This document shows, one piece after another, positions 10,030 through 20,428 of a stretch of DNA of 64,000 bases (positions within the stretch are counted from its first letter, which is position 1; each line of letters starts with the position of its first letter). Location of the stretch: positions 1,116,001 through 1,180,000 of the forward strand of contig NZ_CP096120.1 of NCBI RefSeq assembly GCF_023158935.1, read 5' to 3'. Below the pieces are notes generated by a model that did no database searches, was not told where the DNA came from, and saw only the letters and a list, made by a program, of their open reading frames with translations. The translations under genes were made by a program, and so were the position numbers. The DNA comes from Acinetobacter portensis (GTDB lineage Bacteria; Pseudomonadota; Gammaproteobacteria; Pseudomonadales; Moraxellaceae).

Positions 10030-10899
10030 CTATTTAGATTCAGTTAAATAGCTGATTGGTTTATTTACGTCAACTTTCGTGCCTTCAAATTTTTCTTTAA
10101 TGAATTTTTGAGCTGCTTCAGTGTGATATAACGCACCAACTTTTTGTAAAACAGGATCATTTGCACGATCTGCTGCAACAGCTAAAACGTTTACATTAAG
10201 TTTTGTGCTTTGGTCAGCAGGTTCGTAGAAAATAGAATCTTTAAGAACGTTTAAACCACCTTCTAATGCAAGCGTATTACCTAAAACAATTGCATCTACT
10301 TCGTCTTTAACACGAACAGCAGTTGCCATTTGAATTGGCTTAATCACAATTGCTTTTGCATTTTCAGTGATGTCAGCAGGTGTACCTGTTGCCGAGTCAA
10401 AGTCAGCTTTTAATTTAATTAAGCCAGCAGTTTGAAGAAGTAATAATGCACGAGCTTCATTTGCAGCATCGTTAGGAATTGCAATTGTTGCGCCGTTTGC
10501 AAATTCTTCAACTTTTTTAACTTTGCTTGAGTAAATACCCATTGGTTCTAAGTAAGTTGTAGATATAGGTGCAATTTTATCTTTGTTTGATGTATTGAAA
10601 GCAACAAGATATGCATAAGATTGGAATGCATTGATATCAATTTCTTTGTTTGCTACAGCTGTGTTCATTGCAACATAGTCTGTGAAGCTTTTCACTTGAA
10701 GATCAATACCTGCTTCTTTAGTTTCAGGTAGGCTTGCAATGTGATTCCAAATGTCAGCATCTGAACCTGTAGAAGCCATTACAACTTTTTGTAATTCTGT
10801 TGTGTCTTTTTGCGCTGCTTCAGTTGCAGGAGCTTCAGGCTTTGAACAAGCTGTTAAGCCAACTGTAAGACCTAAAATAAGTCCGAGGATTTTTTTCAT
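10030..10899 (-). CDS. metQ: Methionine-binding lipoprotein MetQ
   Basis: Periplasmic substrate-binding lipoprotein of the MetNIQ importer, family NlpA. The 289-residue product begins with a lipoprotein signal ending LTAC (Cys18), followed by a flexible Pro/Ala/Glu stretch and the NlpA fold. Recognisable pieces are SFTDYVAMNTAVANKEIDIN, FQSYAYL and IAIPNDAANEARALLLLQ. A strong ribosome site (AGGATGAAAAA) precedes the ATG. It is the first gene of the operon. Confidence 0.93.
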   Translation of the reverse strand: MKKILGLILGLTVGLTACSKPEAPATEAAQKDTTELQKVVMASTGSDADIWNHIASLPETKEAGIDLQVKSFTDYVAMNTAVANKEIDINAFQSYAYLVAFNTSNKDKIAPISTTYLEPMGIYSSKVKKVEEFANGATIAIPNDAANEARALLLLQTAGLIKLKADFDSATGTPADITENAKAIVIKPIQMATAVRVKDEVDAIVLGNTLALEGGLNVLKDSIFYEPADQSTKLNVNVLAVAADRANDPVLQKVGALYHTEAAQKFIKEKFEGTKVDVNKPISYLTESK

Positions 10900-11376
10900 T
10901 TTTTCATCCTAAGTAAATTTATAAAATATAGATTTACTATAACCAATGTTGGAGAGATTACAGATTAAATAATGATTTAACTTATTGATATTAAAGTTAA
11001 TCATTATTTTTTGATCAATTGCTTATATGGTTGCTTCCATACTATACAAAGACTTTATAGCGATAGCTGAATAAAGGCAAATTTTGTATAACTTAGAAAT
11101 ATTCATAACTTGGTAATATCATAGCAATAAATAATTATTCAATATAGTGATTAAAAACAGAATACTTAGCTGATTTGCTGGATAAGAGCGGATTTTATGG
11201 TTGCTAAAAACATTTAAAAACAATGAATTATAAAACTATTATTTTAATTAGACTTAATAATGTGTGTTTATTCATCTTTATAAGATTTTGTCTGATCTAA
11301 AGATGAAAAATGAATATAGAAATAAACTCGTAAATAAAAATATTGAATGAATACAGTTTGATAAAATACCTCAATT
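10900..11376. other. Intergenic region upstream of metQ, no gene
   Basis: About 480 bp of AT-rich DNA with no supported coding frame. Close to metQ, a TATAGT minus-10-like hexamer (minus strand, 10941-10936) overlaps an inverted repeat AGTAAAT-N13-ATTTACT (10912-10938), which could be an operator or a 5' leader hairpin. I see no recognisable SAM or Met riboswitch. The rest shows nothing I can interpret. Confidence 0.5.
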
Positions 11377-11401
11377 AAAAACCCGCATTTAGCGGGTTTT
11401 T
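11377..11401 (-). terminator. Rho-independent terminator after purD
   Basis: A stem AAAAACCCGC / GCGGGTTTTT with an ATTTA loop lies 19 bp beyond the purD stop and is flanked by A and T runs. It can act in both directions. Confidence 0.88.
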
Positions 11402-11419
11402 AATTAATCTATATTTAGA

Positions 11420-12703
11420 TTAAGCATTTTCACGAGCAATTGCACGGTAACCAATATCTTTACGGTATTGAACGCCATCAAACGTTACTTTTTCGCAAAG
11501 TTCTAAAGCTTTTGCTTGAGCTTCGCCAATTGTATTGCCAAGCGCAGTTACGCAAAGAACACGACCGCCAGCAGTAACAATCTCGCCATTTTCATTGGCT
11601 TTAGTGCCTGCATGGAAAACTTTAGCATCAGTCATTAGTGTATCTAAACCTGAAATCACATCGCCATTGCTAGAAGTTTCAGGGTAACCTTTAGATGCCA
11701 AAACGATACCTACAGTTTTACGCTCATCCCATTCAGCTTCGGCAGGTAAGTTACCATCTAAACCTGCTTGAACTAAATCAACTAAAGATGATTTTAAACG
11801 CATCATAATTGGTTGAGTTTCAGGATCACCAAAACGACAGTTAAATTCGATCACTTTAGGTTGACCTTGTTCATCAATCATCAAGCCTGCATACAAGAAA
11901 CCTGTGTAAACATGACCATCTTTTTTCATGCCTTCAACAGTTGGACGCATAACTTCGTTCATTGCTTTTTCAAAAACGTCTGAAGTTACAACAGGAGCAG
12001 GAGAGTAAGCACCCATACCACCTGTGTTTGGACCTTGGTCGCCTTCAAAAATACGTTTGTGATCTTGTGACGTTGCCATTGGTAAAATGTTGTCGCCATC
12101 AATCATGCAAATGAAAGAAGCTTCTTCACCAGCAAGGAATTCTTCGATTACAACGCGAGAACCTGCATCACCAAATTTATTGCCTGCAAGCATGTCATCA
12201 ATTGCATCAAACGCTTCTTGATTTGTCATTGCAACAATTACGCCTTTACCCGCAGCAAGACCATCTGCCTTAATTACGATAGGAGCGCCATTTTTTTCAA
12301 CAAATGCTTTAGCTGCATCTACTTCTGTAAATACGTCGTAAAAAGCAGTTGGAATGTTGTGGCGTTTTAAGAAATGTTTAGCGAAAGCTTTTGAACCTTC
12401 AAGCTGTGCAGCAAATTTCGTTGGACCCCAAACTTTAACACCTGCTTCGCGGCAAGCATCTACAACACCATTTACAAGTGGTGCTTCAGGACCAACAATA
12501 ATCATTTCTACTGCATTATTTTTTGCAAAATCAATAATTGCAGGATTGTCGAGAATGTTTAAAGCAACATTTTCACATTTATTTTCAGTTGCGCTGCCTG
12601 CATTACCTGGGGCAACAAATACTTTTGCGACTTGATCGTCTTGTGCGATTTTCCATGCAAGCGCATGTTCACGGCCGCCACTACCCAAAACTAAAATGTT
12701 CAT
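11420..12703 (-). CDS. purD: Phosphoribosylamine-glycine ligase (GAR synthetase)
   Basis: ATP-dependent ligation of glycine to phosphoribosylamine, the second step of purine synthesis. About 427 residues, an ATP-grasp enzyme. The N-terminal MNILVLGSGGREHALAWK motif fixes the start at 12703; a GAGGGA ribosome site precedes it, while an upstream in-frame ATG at 12748 would add 15 unrelated residues. Further motifs are PIVIKADGLAAGKGVIVA, GPNTGGMGAYSPAP and IEFNCRFGDPETQ. It follows purH on the same strand, separated by an extragenic repeat. Confidence 0.95.
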   Translation of the reverse strand: MNILVLGSGGREHALAWKIAQDDQVAKVFVAPGNAGSATENKCENVALNILDNPAIIDFAKNNAVEMIIVGPEAPLVNGVVDACREAGVKVWGPTKFAAQLEGSKAFAKHFLKRHNIPTAFYDVFTEVDAAKAFVEKNGAPIVIKADGLAAGKGVIVAMTNQEAFDAIDDMLAGNKFGDAGSRVVIEEFLAGEEASFICMIDGDNILPMATSQDHKRIFEGDQGPNTGGMGAYSPAPVVTSDVFEKAMNEVMRPTVEGMKKDGHVYTGFLYAGLMIDEQGQPKVIEFNCRFGDPETQPIMMRLKSSLVDLVQAGLDGNLPAEAEWDERKTVGIVLASKGYPETSSNGDVISGLDTLMTDAKVFHAGTKANENGEIVTAGGRVLCVTALGNTIGEAQAKALELCEKVTFDGVQYRKDIGYRAIARENA

Positions 12704-12798
12704 CTCAATATCCCTCAAAAGAATAGAATCCCCCATGCAAAGTAGCACTTCTTTCCCTTTAAAGGGTAAGGTATCGCAAATAAAAACAAAGTCCTATT

Positions 12799-12844
12799 AT
12801 GCGAAAAGTCCCCCTTTTTACAAAGGGGGATTTAGGGGGATTAT
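12799..12844. repeat. Extragenic palindromic (REP/MITE-like) element between purH and purD
   Basis: A 9-bp perfect stem TCCCCCTTT / AAAGGGGGA with a 4-nt loop, followed by a second GGGGGA block (TTTAGGGGGATT). The G/C blocks contrast with the AT-rich surroundings. I recall similar C5/G5 elements scattered between genes in Acinetobacter genomes, but cannot verify copy number here because only one copy lies in this window. Nearby at 12755-12766 is a separate 12-bp palindrome CCCTTTAAAGGG. The element may modulate read-through from purH into purD. Confidence 0.6.
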
Positions 12845-12864
12845 AAAATACGACTTCTAATCAA

Positions 12865-14439
12865 TTAGTGACGGAAGTGACGCATGCCTGTGAATACCAT
12901 TGCAATACCTGCTTCATCAGCAGCAGCAATTGTTTCTTCATCACGCATAGAACCACCCGGTTGAATAATGCATTTGATACCTGCTTTAGCAGCGTTATCA
13001 ATACCATCACGGAATGGGAAGAATGCATCAGATGCCATTACAGCGCCTTCAACCACTAAGCCAGCATGTTCAGCTTTAATTGCTGCAATACGAGCAGAGT
13101 TTACACGGCTCATTTGACCTGCGCCAACACCAATTGTTTGACGACCTTTTGCATAAACAATCGCATTAGATTTCACATATTTTGCTACTTTCCAAGCAAA
13201 AATCATGTCATCAATTTCAGCTTCAGTTGGAGCACGTTTAGTCACAACTTTAAGATCATCTTTAGTAATCATACCTAAGTCTTGATCTTGAACTAATAAA
13301 CCACCATTTACACGTTTGTAGTCAAGTTGAGCAGCACGTTCGTCAATTGCTGGTAATTCGCCACATACAAGTACACGTACGTTTTTCTTCGCACCTGTTA
13401 CTTCAAGAACGCCTTCAGCAACGCTTGGAGCAATAATTACTTCAACAAATTGACGGTCAACAATTGCTTGTGCAGTTGCAACGTCTAATTCACGGTTGAA
13501 TGCAATAATGCCACCGAATGCAGATTCAGGATCAGTTGCATAAGCTAAATCGTAAGCAACTTGAATACCGTCTAAAGAAACAGCAACGCCACATGGGTTT
13601 GCATGTTTAACAATTACACAAGCAGGTTTAGCGAATGATTTAACACATTCAAGTGCTGCATCTGTATCTGCAATGTTGTTATAAGATAATTCTTTACCTT
13701 GTAACTGTTGTGCAGTTGAAACAGAAGCTTCAGTTGCAGTTGATTCAACATAGAACGCAGCAGACTGATGCGGGTTTTCACCGTAACGTAAGTCTTGAGC
13801 TTTGTTTAATTGCGTGTTGAATGTACGTGCGAATTTGTCAGCTTGACCTTCTTCTTTACCTACGCGAGCGCCTAAGTAAGAAGCAATCATGCCATCGTAT
13901 TGAGCAGTATGTTCAAATGCTTTAACCGCTAAATCAAAACGTGTAGCTAGAGATAAAGCACCTTCAGCTTTAAGTTCAGCAACAACAGTAGAATAGTCAG
14001 ATGCGTTTACAACAATACCAACAGATGCATGGTTTTTAGCAGCAGCACGAACCATTGTTGGACCGCCGATGTCGATATTCTCGATTGCATCAGCAAGTGA
14101 ACAGTTTGGTTTAGCTACAGTTGCTGCAAATGGATAAAGGTTAACAACAACTAAATCGATAGCATCGATGTTGTGTTCAGCCATCACAGCTTCGTCTAGA
14201 CCACGACGAGCTAAGATACCACCATGGATTTTTGGATGAAGTGTTTTTACACGGCCGTCCATCATCTCTGGGAAACCAGTGTGCTCTGAAACTTCAACTA
14301 CAGTCACATTATTGTCTTTCAACAATTTGTATGTGCCACCAGTAGATAAAATTTCTACCCCAAGAGCAGCAAGTTCTTGTGCAAACTCAACAATACCAGT
14401 TTTGTCGGAAACAGAGATTAAAGCGCGTTTAATAGTCAT
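12865..14439 (-). CDS. purH: Bifunctional AICAR transformylase / IMP cyclohydrolase
   Basis: Last two steps of IMP synthesis. About 524 residues. The N-terminal MGS-like cyclohydrolase domain starts [16 protein letters not shown] and includes STGGTYKLL and [14 protein letters not shown]. The C-terminal formyltransferase domain has [12 protein letters not shown], the catalytic [11 protein letters not shown] (Lys-His) and [13 protein letters not shown] chose ATG at 14439 because the protein then begins [10 protein letters not shown], like relatives; a GTG at 14451 is in frame and also possible. It lies downstream of fis and a terminator and upstream of purD. Confidence 0.95.
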   Translation of the reverse strand: MTIKRALISVSDKTGIVEFAQELAALGVEILSTGGTYKLLKDNNVTVVEVSEHTGFPEMMDGRVKTLHPKIHGGILARRGLDEAVMAEHNIDAIDLVVVNLYPFAATVAKPNCSLADAIENIDIGGPTMVRAAAKNHASVGIVVNASDYSTVVAELKAEGALSLATRFDLAVKAFEHTAQYDGMIASYLGARVGKEEGQADKFARTFNTQLNKAQDLRYGENPHQSAAFYVESTATEASVSTAQQLQGKELSYNNIADTDAALECVKSFAKPACVIVKHANPCGVAVSLDGIQVAYDLAYATDPESAFGGIIAFNRELDVATAQAIVDRQFVEVIIAPSVAEGVLEVTGAKKNVRVLVCGELPAIDERAAQLDYKRVNGGLLVQDQDLGMITKDDLKVVTKRAPTEAEIDDMIFAWKVAKYVKSNAIVYAKGRQTIGVGAGQMSRVNSARIAAIKAEHAGLVVEGAVMASDAFFPFRDGIDNAAKAGIKCIIQPGGSMRDEETIAAADEAGIAMVFTGMRHFRH

Positions 14440-14498
14440 GATCTTCGTCACAGTCTTTAAGAAACAGATTAAAACAAATTAGCTAATATACAGATAAA

Positions 14499-14527
14499 AA
14501 AAATGCCTGCGGAAGCCGCAAGCATTT
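14499..14527 (-). terminator. Terminator after fis
   Basis: An imperfect hairpin AAATGC-C-TGCGG / CCGCA-A-GCATTT around an AAG loop begins 7 bp beyond the fis stop. A run of T follows on the minus strand. It separates fis from purH, so purH expression needs read-through or its own promoter in the roughly 60-bp gap. Confidence 0.78.
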
Positions 14528-14533
14528 TATCAT

Positions 14534-14803
14534 TTATTCACTCATTAAACCGTGAGCTTTCAACTTTTTACGTAAAGTACCACGGTTAAGTCCTAGAATT
14601 TCAGCAGCACGAGTTTGGTTACCGCGTGTATATTCTAAAACTACAGATAAAAGAGGTTTCTCCATTTCTGCCAACACCATGTCGTAAACTTGTGATGGTT
14701 GCTCACCTTGCAATTGTGCAAAATAGTGGCGAACTGCGCGATCTACGTGAATACGAAGAGCAACATCAGATTGAGCAGTAAAAATAGGAGATTTGCTATT
14801 CAT
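14534..14803 (-). CDS. fis: Fis-family DNA-binding protein
   Basis: Nucleoid-associated protein and global regulator that bends DNA. About 89 residues. The start at 14803 gives [11 protein letters not shown], close in length to other Fis proteins; longer in-frame readings up to 14929 have no Fis similarity. The C-terminal helix-turn-helix is clear ([23 protein letters not shown]), and the N-terminal part carries the [13 protein letters not shown] helix used for dimerisation. In enterics fis is autoregulated; an inverted repeat lies 20-42 bp upstream of this start. Confidence 0.93.
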   Translation of the reverse strand: MNSKSPIFTAQSDVALRIHVDRAVRHYFAQLQGEQPSQVYDMVLAEMEKPLLSVVLEYTRGNQTRAAEILGLNRGTLRKKLKAHGLMSE

Positions 14804-15190
14804 GCGAATTAATCCGAAACAAATATCACTTGGGTAAAGTGATATATAAATATGGTCTATAAAATTTAACGAATATTTGGTTCTAGATTCTAAAACCGAA
14901 TATTTTAAAACTGGCATATAGCTTGCCACAACTCAGAGCTTTGGTCGAAATTTAAGCGTAACAATAGTTAAAGATTTGTTACAGACCTTTCTCAAACAAA
15001 AAAATCTACTCGATACGCATTAATATTCATAAAGCGCATTTTGTGGATTTAATTATGTTGTGAAATAAGCGAGGAGTTAGCAGAACAAAGCTTTCGTGGC
15101 GCGTATCATACCATTGTATAAGAAAAAGTGAGCAAGAAAACTGCATTTTTTTTACTTTTTTTTGTGATTTTTAATAGTTTTTTTCAATAT
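14804..15190 (-). promoter_or_regulatory. fis upstream region with a perfect inverted repeat
   Basis: About 390 bp between the DUF3426 gene and fis with no convincing gene. At 14823-14845 ATATCACTT and AAGTGATAT form a perfect 9-bp inverted repeat around a 5-nt spacer, just upstream of the fis start. It could be a leader hairpin or an operator. The remainder is AT-rich and probably contains the fis promoter. Confidence 0.5.
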
Positions 15191-16051
15191 TCAGGGGCGA
15201 ATGATTTGTATCTCATAATCATTGAAGTCTTTTTTTGCAATTGGAACAATAATATTGAAGTTGAATGGACTATTCTGAGGGATTCGTTCGACATTGACTA
15301 AGCTTTTAATGAGGTATTCTTTTGGATGATAAATCTGCGAATGCACTGTTACATTATTATTTAATAAGTTTACATGAATAAGGGGAAGTGTCAGGCTATG
15401 TTCATTATGGTTAATGAGATAACCTGAAATATTTGTTGCTTTATTATTTATGGTTGTTATTTTGACATCGACTAAATCGACTAAATAATACTGTTGAATA
15501 AGATTGTCACATTTAAAAATGCTACAGATTTGTGTGTAAGCATTATTTATAAATGAATTATTATTTAGCGTTCTAGGATTAACCATTAATATTTGGATTA
15601 CAAAAATTGCGATTAAAGAAAAGTTAATGATTCCCCAAACTGTGTAATAACGAACGCTATTTTTCTTCTCGACAATAAAGTCAGTGTCTTTAGATAGATT
15701 AATTGAAGGGAATGTATTAATTGGTTCGGGATTAAATGCATTTAAGTTGTTTAAATAGGTTCTTAAATTAATTGTTGAGTTTTCTACTGTTGCATCAAAA
15801 ATTTTAGATACATTGGCTGCCAAAGTGGGTACATATTGCGTGACACCATCACTTGCAAATTTTTCTGCTTCAGTAAATTGATAAGAAATAGAAGTATCAA
15901 TTTCGCTATGAACAGATGTTAAATAAGAAACAGCGTTAAAGGTTTCATCGCATTTTGGGCAACAAACCATGCCCTGAGCCGCAGTAAGCTGCGGCACAGT
16001 AACTTTGTATGTTGTTAAACATTCAGGGCATCTAGTTTGTTTTTCACTCAT
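15191..16051 (-). CDS. Zinc-ribbon (MJ0042) and DUF3426 membrane protein
   Basis: 286 residues. The N-terminus is a zinc ribbon with paired cysteines C8/C11 and C31/C34 (RCPECLTTYKV, CCPKC). A low-complexity cytoplasmic linker follows, then one transmembrane segment at roughly residues 135-155. The C-terminal domain (about 170-286) matches the pattern of DUF3426, with the NISGYLINHNE-type sheet seen in that family. In pseudomonads a gene of this type lies between prmA and dusB-fis; here it lies between prmA and fis. The function is not established. Confidence 0.8.
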   Translation of the reverse strand: MSEKQTRCPECLTTYKVTVPQLTAAQGMVCCPKCDETFNAVSYLTSVHSEIDTSISYQFTEAEKFASDGVTQYVPTLAANVSKIFDATVENSTINLRTYLNNLNAFNPEPINTFPSINLSKDTDFIVEKKNSVRYYTVWGIINFSLIAIFVIQILMVNPRTLNNNSFINNAYTQICSIFKCDNLIQQYYLVDLVDVKITTINNKATNISGYLINHNEHSLTLPLIHVNLLNNNVTVHSQIYHPKEYLIKSLVNVERIPQNSPFNFNIIVPIAKKDFNDYEIQIIRP

Positions 16052-16071
16052 AAATTATACGTATTGTGTTA

Positions 16072-16974
16072 TTAGAATGAATGACGCTTTCCAGAGATTC
16101 TGCACCAGTATTCGTCGCGCGTTTCTACTTGTAATATATCAAAAAATTCTGAATATACACTAGAAACTTCTTCAACTTGTTCTTGAATAACACCTGCCAA
16201 TGCAAATTCACTTTCAGGTTTAACAAGTGTCGCAAATTGTGGGGCAAGCATCATTAAAGGACCTGCAAGAATATTTGCTACAAATACATCTGCTTTTTGG
16301 TCTTTTAAAGTTTCGTAAAATTCGTCAGGTAAACCTACATATAGGTTATCTAATACGCCATTTAATTCAGCATTTTGTTGTGTTGCTAAAACAGCTTGCG
16401 GATCGATATCTGTGGCATAAACTTTTTTAGCACCTAATAAAAGGGCCGCAACAGCTAAAATACCTGAACCACATCCGTAGTCGATTACAATTTTATCTTT
16501 AACATCTGTTTGACCTAACCATTGTAGGCAAAGGAATGTAGATGCATGGTTACCTGTACCAAATGCTAAACCTGGATCTAATTTAATGTTTACAGCATCT
16601 GCTTCAGGTGGTTCCATCCATTCAGGAACAATCCAATATTTCTCACCAATTTGAATTGGTTCGTATGCATCCATCCAAGTGCGTTCCCACTCTTGGTCTT
16701 CCATAAATTCGCTACGCATAGGTTCTGTAGGAAGTTGAGTACGAATAAATGTTTCTAATGCAGCAACATCAATTTCTTCGTCATCTTCTTGCGCGTAAAT
16801 GCCTGTAACAATAACTTTATTCCAAAGAGGTGTTTCGCCTGGAAGTGGCTCAAGCAAGTCTTGATTTTCAGCATCGTCTAAAGTAACGCTAACTGCGCCA
16901 AGAGATTCTAAAAGAGTTTCGGTGAAATCGACTTGAGCTTGTTCAACAGTAATATGAATTTGTAACCACTTCAC
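16072..16974 (-). CDS. prmA: Ribosomal protein L11 methyltransferase
   Basis: SAM-dependent methyltransferase that trimethylates lysines and the N-terminus of L11. 300 residues, the usual length. The N-terminal substrate-recognition domain ([14 protein letters not shown]) is followed by a class I methyltransferase fold with [20 protein letters not shown], motif [21 protein letters not shown] and the [13 protein letters not shown] motif. The DUF3426 gene begins 20 bp downstream, so the two are probably co-transcribed. Confidence 0.95.
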   Translation of the reverse strand: MKWLQIHITVEQAQVDFTETLLESLGAVSVTLDDAENQDLLEPLPGETPLWNKVIVTGIYAQEDDEEIDVAALETFIRTQLPTEPMRSEFMEDQEWERTWMDAYEPIQIGEKYWIVPEWMEPPEADAVNIKLDPGLAFGTGNHASTFLCLQWLGQTDVKDKIVIDYGCGSGILAVAALLLGAKKVYATDIDPQAVLATQQNAELNGVLDNLYVGLPDEFYETLKDQKADVFVANILAGPLMMLAPQFATLVKPESEFALAGVIQEQVEEVSSVYSEFFDILQVETRDEYWCRISGKRHSF

Positions 16975-17039
16975 GGGAATAACCTAAAAAATTTTATATC
17001 TTGCGTATTGTAGCCGATCTGAAAGCACACTGCTGAAAA

Positions 17040-17072
17040 ATTGGAGTGGTGATGTGTAGATACCGCTCCAAT
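17040..17072 (-). terminator. Terminator after the BASS transporter gene
   Basis: ATTGGAG-T-GGT pairs with ACC-G-CTCCAAT around an 11-nt loop, with one T:G mismatch. On the minus strand the stem is followed by TTTTT. It lies 21 bp beyond the transporter stop and upstream of prmA. Confidence 0.75.
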
Positions 17073-17092
17073 TATCATTTTTTATCTTACAT

Positions 17093-17965
17093 TTAAGTAT
17101 TTTGTTCAGTTGCTTGTTTGGTTCGAGTGATCATAAAACCAAAAGCAGCCGCGAAGATGTACATAAATATAGAGTAAACCGCAGCAGGCATGGCAATTGT
17201 GGTATTTGCCATAACAGTTAATGCAATGGTCATTGCCAGTGTACTGTTATGAATGCCAATTTCAAACGCACATGCACGTGCTTGAGTGCTACTAATACCT
17301 AAAAGCCGTGGTACAAAGTAACCAATTGCCAAACTACATGCACAGAATATTGCAGTTGCGAGCCCAACTTGGGTTAAATATGTCGCAATATTTTGGCGTT
17401 CTGCAAATATTGCAAGGGCAATAATTGCAATTAAAAAGACAATAGCAAATATACGTAAAGGTTTATTTAATTTTTCTGTAAGTTTTGGCGCATAGTGACG
17501 AATCAGCATTCCAATACCCACAGGAACAATAATAATGGCAAATACTTGCACTATTTTTGACAAAGGTAATGTAATTTGCTGATTTTCTTGCATGAAGTGC
17601 AAAATAGAAAAATTCATAATTAAAGGTAGAGTTATAGCTGCAACAACAGAATTTATGGCAGTTAAACTAATGTTGAGTGCAATATCACCTTTAAATAAGT
17701 AACTGAATAAATTGGCTGTACTACCACCAGGGGACGCTGCAAGCAACATTAAACCTACGGCAAGTAATGCTGGTAAAGAAAGAACTTTACAGAGTAAAAA
17801 TGCAACACCAACTAAAATAACCAATTGGCAGAATAGGGCAATAAGTACAGCTTTAGGATGCTTAGATACACGTTTAAAATCGTTTAGTGTGAGTTCTAAA
17901 CCCAAGCCAATCATAATAATGGCTAATGCGAGAGGCAAAAGCACAGTAATAATTCCCATGTTCAT
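17093..17965 (-). CDS. Bile acid:sodium symporter (BASS) family transporter
   Basis: 290 residues with nine to ten hydrophobic segments spread over the whole length. Family features are GLGLELTLNDFKRVSKHPKA near the N-terminus, the LLAASPGGSTANLFSYLFKGD crossover motif and FEIGIHNSTLAMTIAL near the C-terminus, which form the sodium and substrate sites in BASS proteins. The bacterial subgroup transports organic anions; the substrate here is unknown. It is transcribed divergently from mnmG and ends in its own terminator. Confidence 0.85.
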   Translation of the reverse strand: MNMGIITVLLPLALAIIMIGLGLELTLNDFKRVSKHPKAVLIALFCQLVILVGVAFLLCKVLSLPALLAVGLMLLAASPGGSTANLFSYLFKGDIALNISLTAINSVVAAITLPLIMNFSILHFMQENQQITLPLSKIVQVFAIIIVPVGIGMLIRHYAPKLTEKLNKPLRIFAIVFLIAIIALAIFAERQNIATYLTQVGLATAIFCACSLAIGYFVPRLLGISSTQARACAFEIGIHNSTLAMTIALTVMANTTIAMPAAVYSIFMYIFAAAFGFMITRTKQATEQNT

Positions 17966-18190
17966 AGATTTACTCCTGTAAATATTGTCGTTTTGGCATA
18001 TTCCATATGCATGTGTTTGTTGTAAATTTACTTGTAATTATTTAGCTGTAAAAAGATATAAACCATAGTTGTGAAAGGTATGTAAACCATAAAAGATGAC
18101 TGTTCATTTTATTTTTGTGCGTTTAAAAATTAATCTATAAAGATGCGGTATTTTTCTAGTATGTTTTTATTACGATAAATTCGACTTAAA

Positions 18191-18222
18191 TTGTCAACTT
18201 AAAGCCTAAATTTTGCTACAAT
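18191..18222 (+). promoter_or_regulatory. mnmG: Candidate mnmG promoter (extended -10)
   Basis: TGCTACAAT (18214-18222) is an extended -10 element about 33 bp upstream of the mnmG ATG. A TTGTCA hexamer at 18191-18196 resembles a -35 but its 20-bp spacing is long, so the extended -10 probably carries most of the activity. The 290-bp divergent gap also serves the BASS transporter gene. Confidence 0.5.
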
Positions 18223-18255
18223 ATTCAGTCATTATTTTTTATCTCTCATACCACT

Positions 18256-20136
18256 ATGCACTATCCTAAAGTTTACGATGTCATTGTTATCGGCGGCGGT
18301 CACGCAGGTACAGAAGCAGCATTGGCTGCGGCACGTATGGGTCGACAGACATTACTCTTAACTCACAATATTGAGACTTTAGGGCAGATGAGCTGTAACC
18401 CAGCCATCGGTGGTATTGGTAAATCGCATTTAGTGCGTGAAATTGATGCCTTGGGCGGTGCTATGGCACTTGCTGCCGATAAAGGCGGTATTCAATTCCG
18501 TATTCTAAATTCACGTAAAGGTGCTGCTGTTCGTGCAACACGTGCTCAAGCAGACCGTGTACGTTTTAAAGCTGCAATTCGTGAAACATTAGAAAATCAA
18601 GCAAATTTAGATATTTTCCAACAAGCAGCAGACGACTTAATTGTTGAAGGCGATACCGTTAAAGGTGTTGTTACTCAAATGGGCGTACGCTTCGATGCGA
18701 AAACTGTTGTTTTAACCACAGGTACATTCTTAGGTGGTGTAATTCACATTGGTTTAAATAATGCATCTGGTGGTCGTGCGGGTGATCCACCATCTATTTC
18801 ATTAGCACATCGTTTACGTGAATTAAATTTACCAGTAGGTCGTTTAAAAACAGGTACACCGCCACGTATTGATGCACGTTCAGTCGATTTCTCTGTAATG
18901 ACAGCACAGCCGGGTGATTTCCCATCTCCGACTATGTCATTTATGGGCGATGCTTCAATGCATCCTGAACAAGTGAATTGCTATATCACACATACAAACG
19001 AAAGAACTCACGACATTATTCGTGGTGGTTTAGATCGTTCACCTATGTATACAGGTGTGATTGAAGGTGTTGGTCCACGTTACTGCCCATCAATTGAAGA
19101 TAAGATTCATAAATTTGCAGATAAAGATTCGCATCAAGTATTTATTGAACCTGAAGGTTTAGATACACATGAGCTTTATCCAAATGGTATTTCTACATCT
19201 TTACCTTTTGATGTTCAGTTTGAATTGGTTCGTTCAATTCGTGGTATGGAAAATGCGCATATTATGCGTCCAGGCTATGCAATTGAGTACGATTATTTCA
19301 ATCCACAAGCTTTAAAATTCTCTTTAGAAACTAAAGCCATTAATAACTTGTATTTTGCAGGTCAAATTAACGGTACAACAGGTTATGAAGAAGCGGGCGC
19401 TCAAGGTCTACTTGCAGGCTTAAATGCTGCGCGCCGTGCATGGGATCAAGAACAATGGACGCCTAAACGTGATGAAGCGTATATTGGTGTGCTTGTAGAT
19501 GACTTAATTACATTAGGTACGAAAGAACCTTACCGTATGTTCACATCGCGTGCGGAATATCGTTTGATGCTTCGTGAAGACAATGCAGATCAGCGTTTAA
19601 CGGCTATTGGTCGTGAAATGGGTCTTGTTGATGATACGCGTTGGGCATCTTACTGCGAGAAAATGGAAGCGATTGAAACTGAAACAGGTCGTTTGCAACA
19701 TCTTTGGGCTGCACCAAATAATCCTTTAGGTAAAAAGTTTGTTGAATTAACAGGTGATGATTTATCTAAAGAAACAAATGCGATTGATTTGCTGAAGCGT
19801 CCAAATATTAATTTCTCACAAATTGCTGAAATCACAGGTTCTGAAGTTTCTGCTTTTGTGGGTGAGCAAATTGAAATTGCTGTGAAATATGCAGGTTATA
19901 TTAACCGTCAGCAAGAAGATGTTGCTCAAATGAAGCGTCTTGAAGAAACACGTATTCCTGCCGATTTTGATTACGACATTGTTTCAGGTTTATCTCGTGA
20001 AATTACGTTGAAGTTAAAGGATGTTCGTCCTGAAACTTTAGCACAAGCAAGCCGTATTCCGGGTGTTACGCCTGCTGCGGTTCAACTTGTGATGATTACC
20101 ATTCGTAAAAATAACCAAGTGAAAAAATCTGCATAA
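18256..20136 (+). CDS. mnmG: tRNA uridine-5-carboxymethylaminomethyl modification enzyme MnmG (GidA)
   Basis: FAD-dependent subunit that works with MnmE (not in this window) to modify the wobble uridine of several tRNAs. 626 residues, full length. The dinucleotide-binding motif [19 protein letters not shown] starts at residue 11. Family signatures [31 protein letters not shown] and [17 protein letters not shown] are present, with the helical MnmE- and tRNA-binding region at the C-terminus. It is a single-gene unit ending in a strong terminator. Confidence 0.97.
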   Translation: MHYPKVYDVIVIGGGHAGTEAALAAARMGRQTLLLTHNIETLGQMSCNPAIGGIGKSHLVREIDALGGAMALAADKGGIQFRILNSRKGAAVRATRAQADRVRFKAAIRETLENQANLDIFQQAADDLIVEGDTVKGVVTQMGVRFDAKTVVLTTGTFLGGVIHIGLNNASGGRAGDPPSISLAHRLRELNLPVGRLKTGTPPRIDARSVDFSVMTAQPGDFPSPTMSFMGDASMHPEQVNCYITHTNERTHDIIRGGLDRSPMYTGVIEGVGPRYCPSIEDKIHKFADKDSHQVFIEPEGLDTHELYPNGISTSLPFDVQFELVRSIRGMENAHIMRPGYAIEYDYFNPQALKFSLETKAINNLYFAGQINGTTGYEEAGAQGLLAGLNAARRAWDQEQWTPKRDEAYIGVLVDDLITLGTKEPYRMFTSRAEYRLMLREDNADQRLTAIGREMGLVDDTRWASYCEKMEAIETETGRLQHLWAAPNNPLGKKFVELTGDDLSKETNAIDLLKRPNINFSQIAEITGSEVSAFVGEQIEIAVKYAGYINRQQEDVAQMKRLEETRIPADFDYDIVSGLSREITLKLKDVRPETLAQASRIPGVTPAAVQLVMITIRKNNQVKKSA

Positions 20137-20150
20137 GATTTTAAGCTGAT

Positions 20151-20179
20151 AAAAAAACCCGCTAAATGCGGGTTTTTTT
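20151..20179 (+). terminator. Rho-independent terminator of mnmG
   Basis: A 12-bp perfect stem AAAAAAACCCGC / GCGGGTTTTTTT around a TAAAT loop, 14 bp after the mnmG stop, with a long U-tract. Confidence 0.95.
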
Positions 20180-20428
20180 ATATAAATTTTTAATGATTAT
20201 AAAAAGTGATCGTACGATTATTTTAATATCTCATTTATATAACTATATATTTTATATAGATAATTTATTTTAAGTGGAATATCCAAAGTAAGTTTTTATG
20301 TATTAAATCATACTAATTTAGTCTATTTAAATTTTCGCAAGACTAACGTAGAGATACTTATTTCATTTCAAACTATAGAAAATACTGAAAATGGATTTGA
20401 AATAAATTCGCCAATTTAGGATGAAGAA

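Noticed and set aside
10900..11376. SAM riboswitch upstream of metQ
   Set aside because: I could not find the characteristic multi-helix pattern or conserved blocks; only a simple inverted repeat is visible.
14804..14929. Longer Fis with 42 more residues
   Set aside because: The extension has no similarity to Fis, covers the upstream inverted repeat and exceeds the normal family length.
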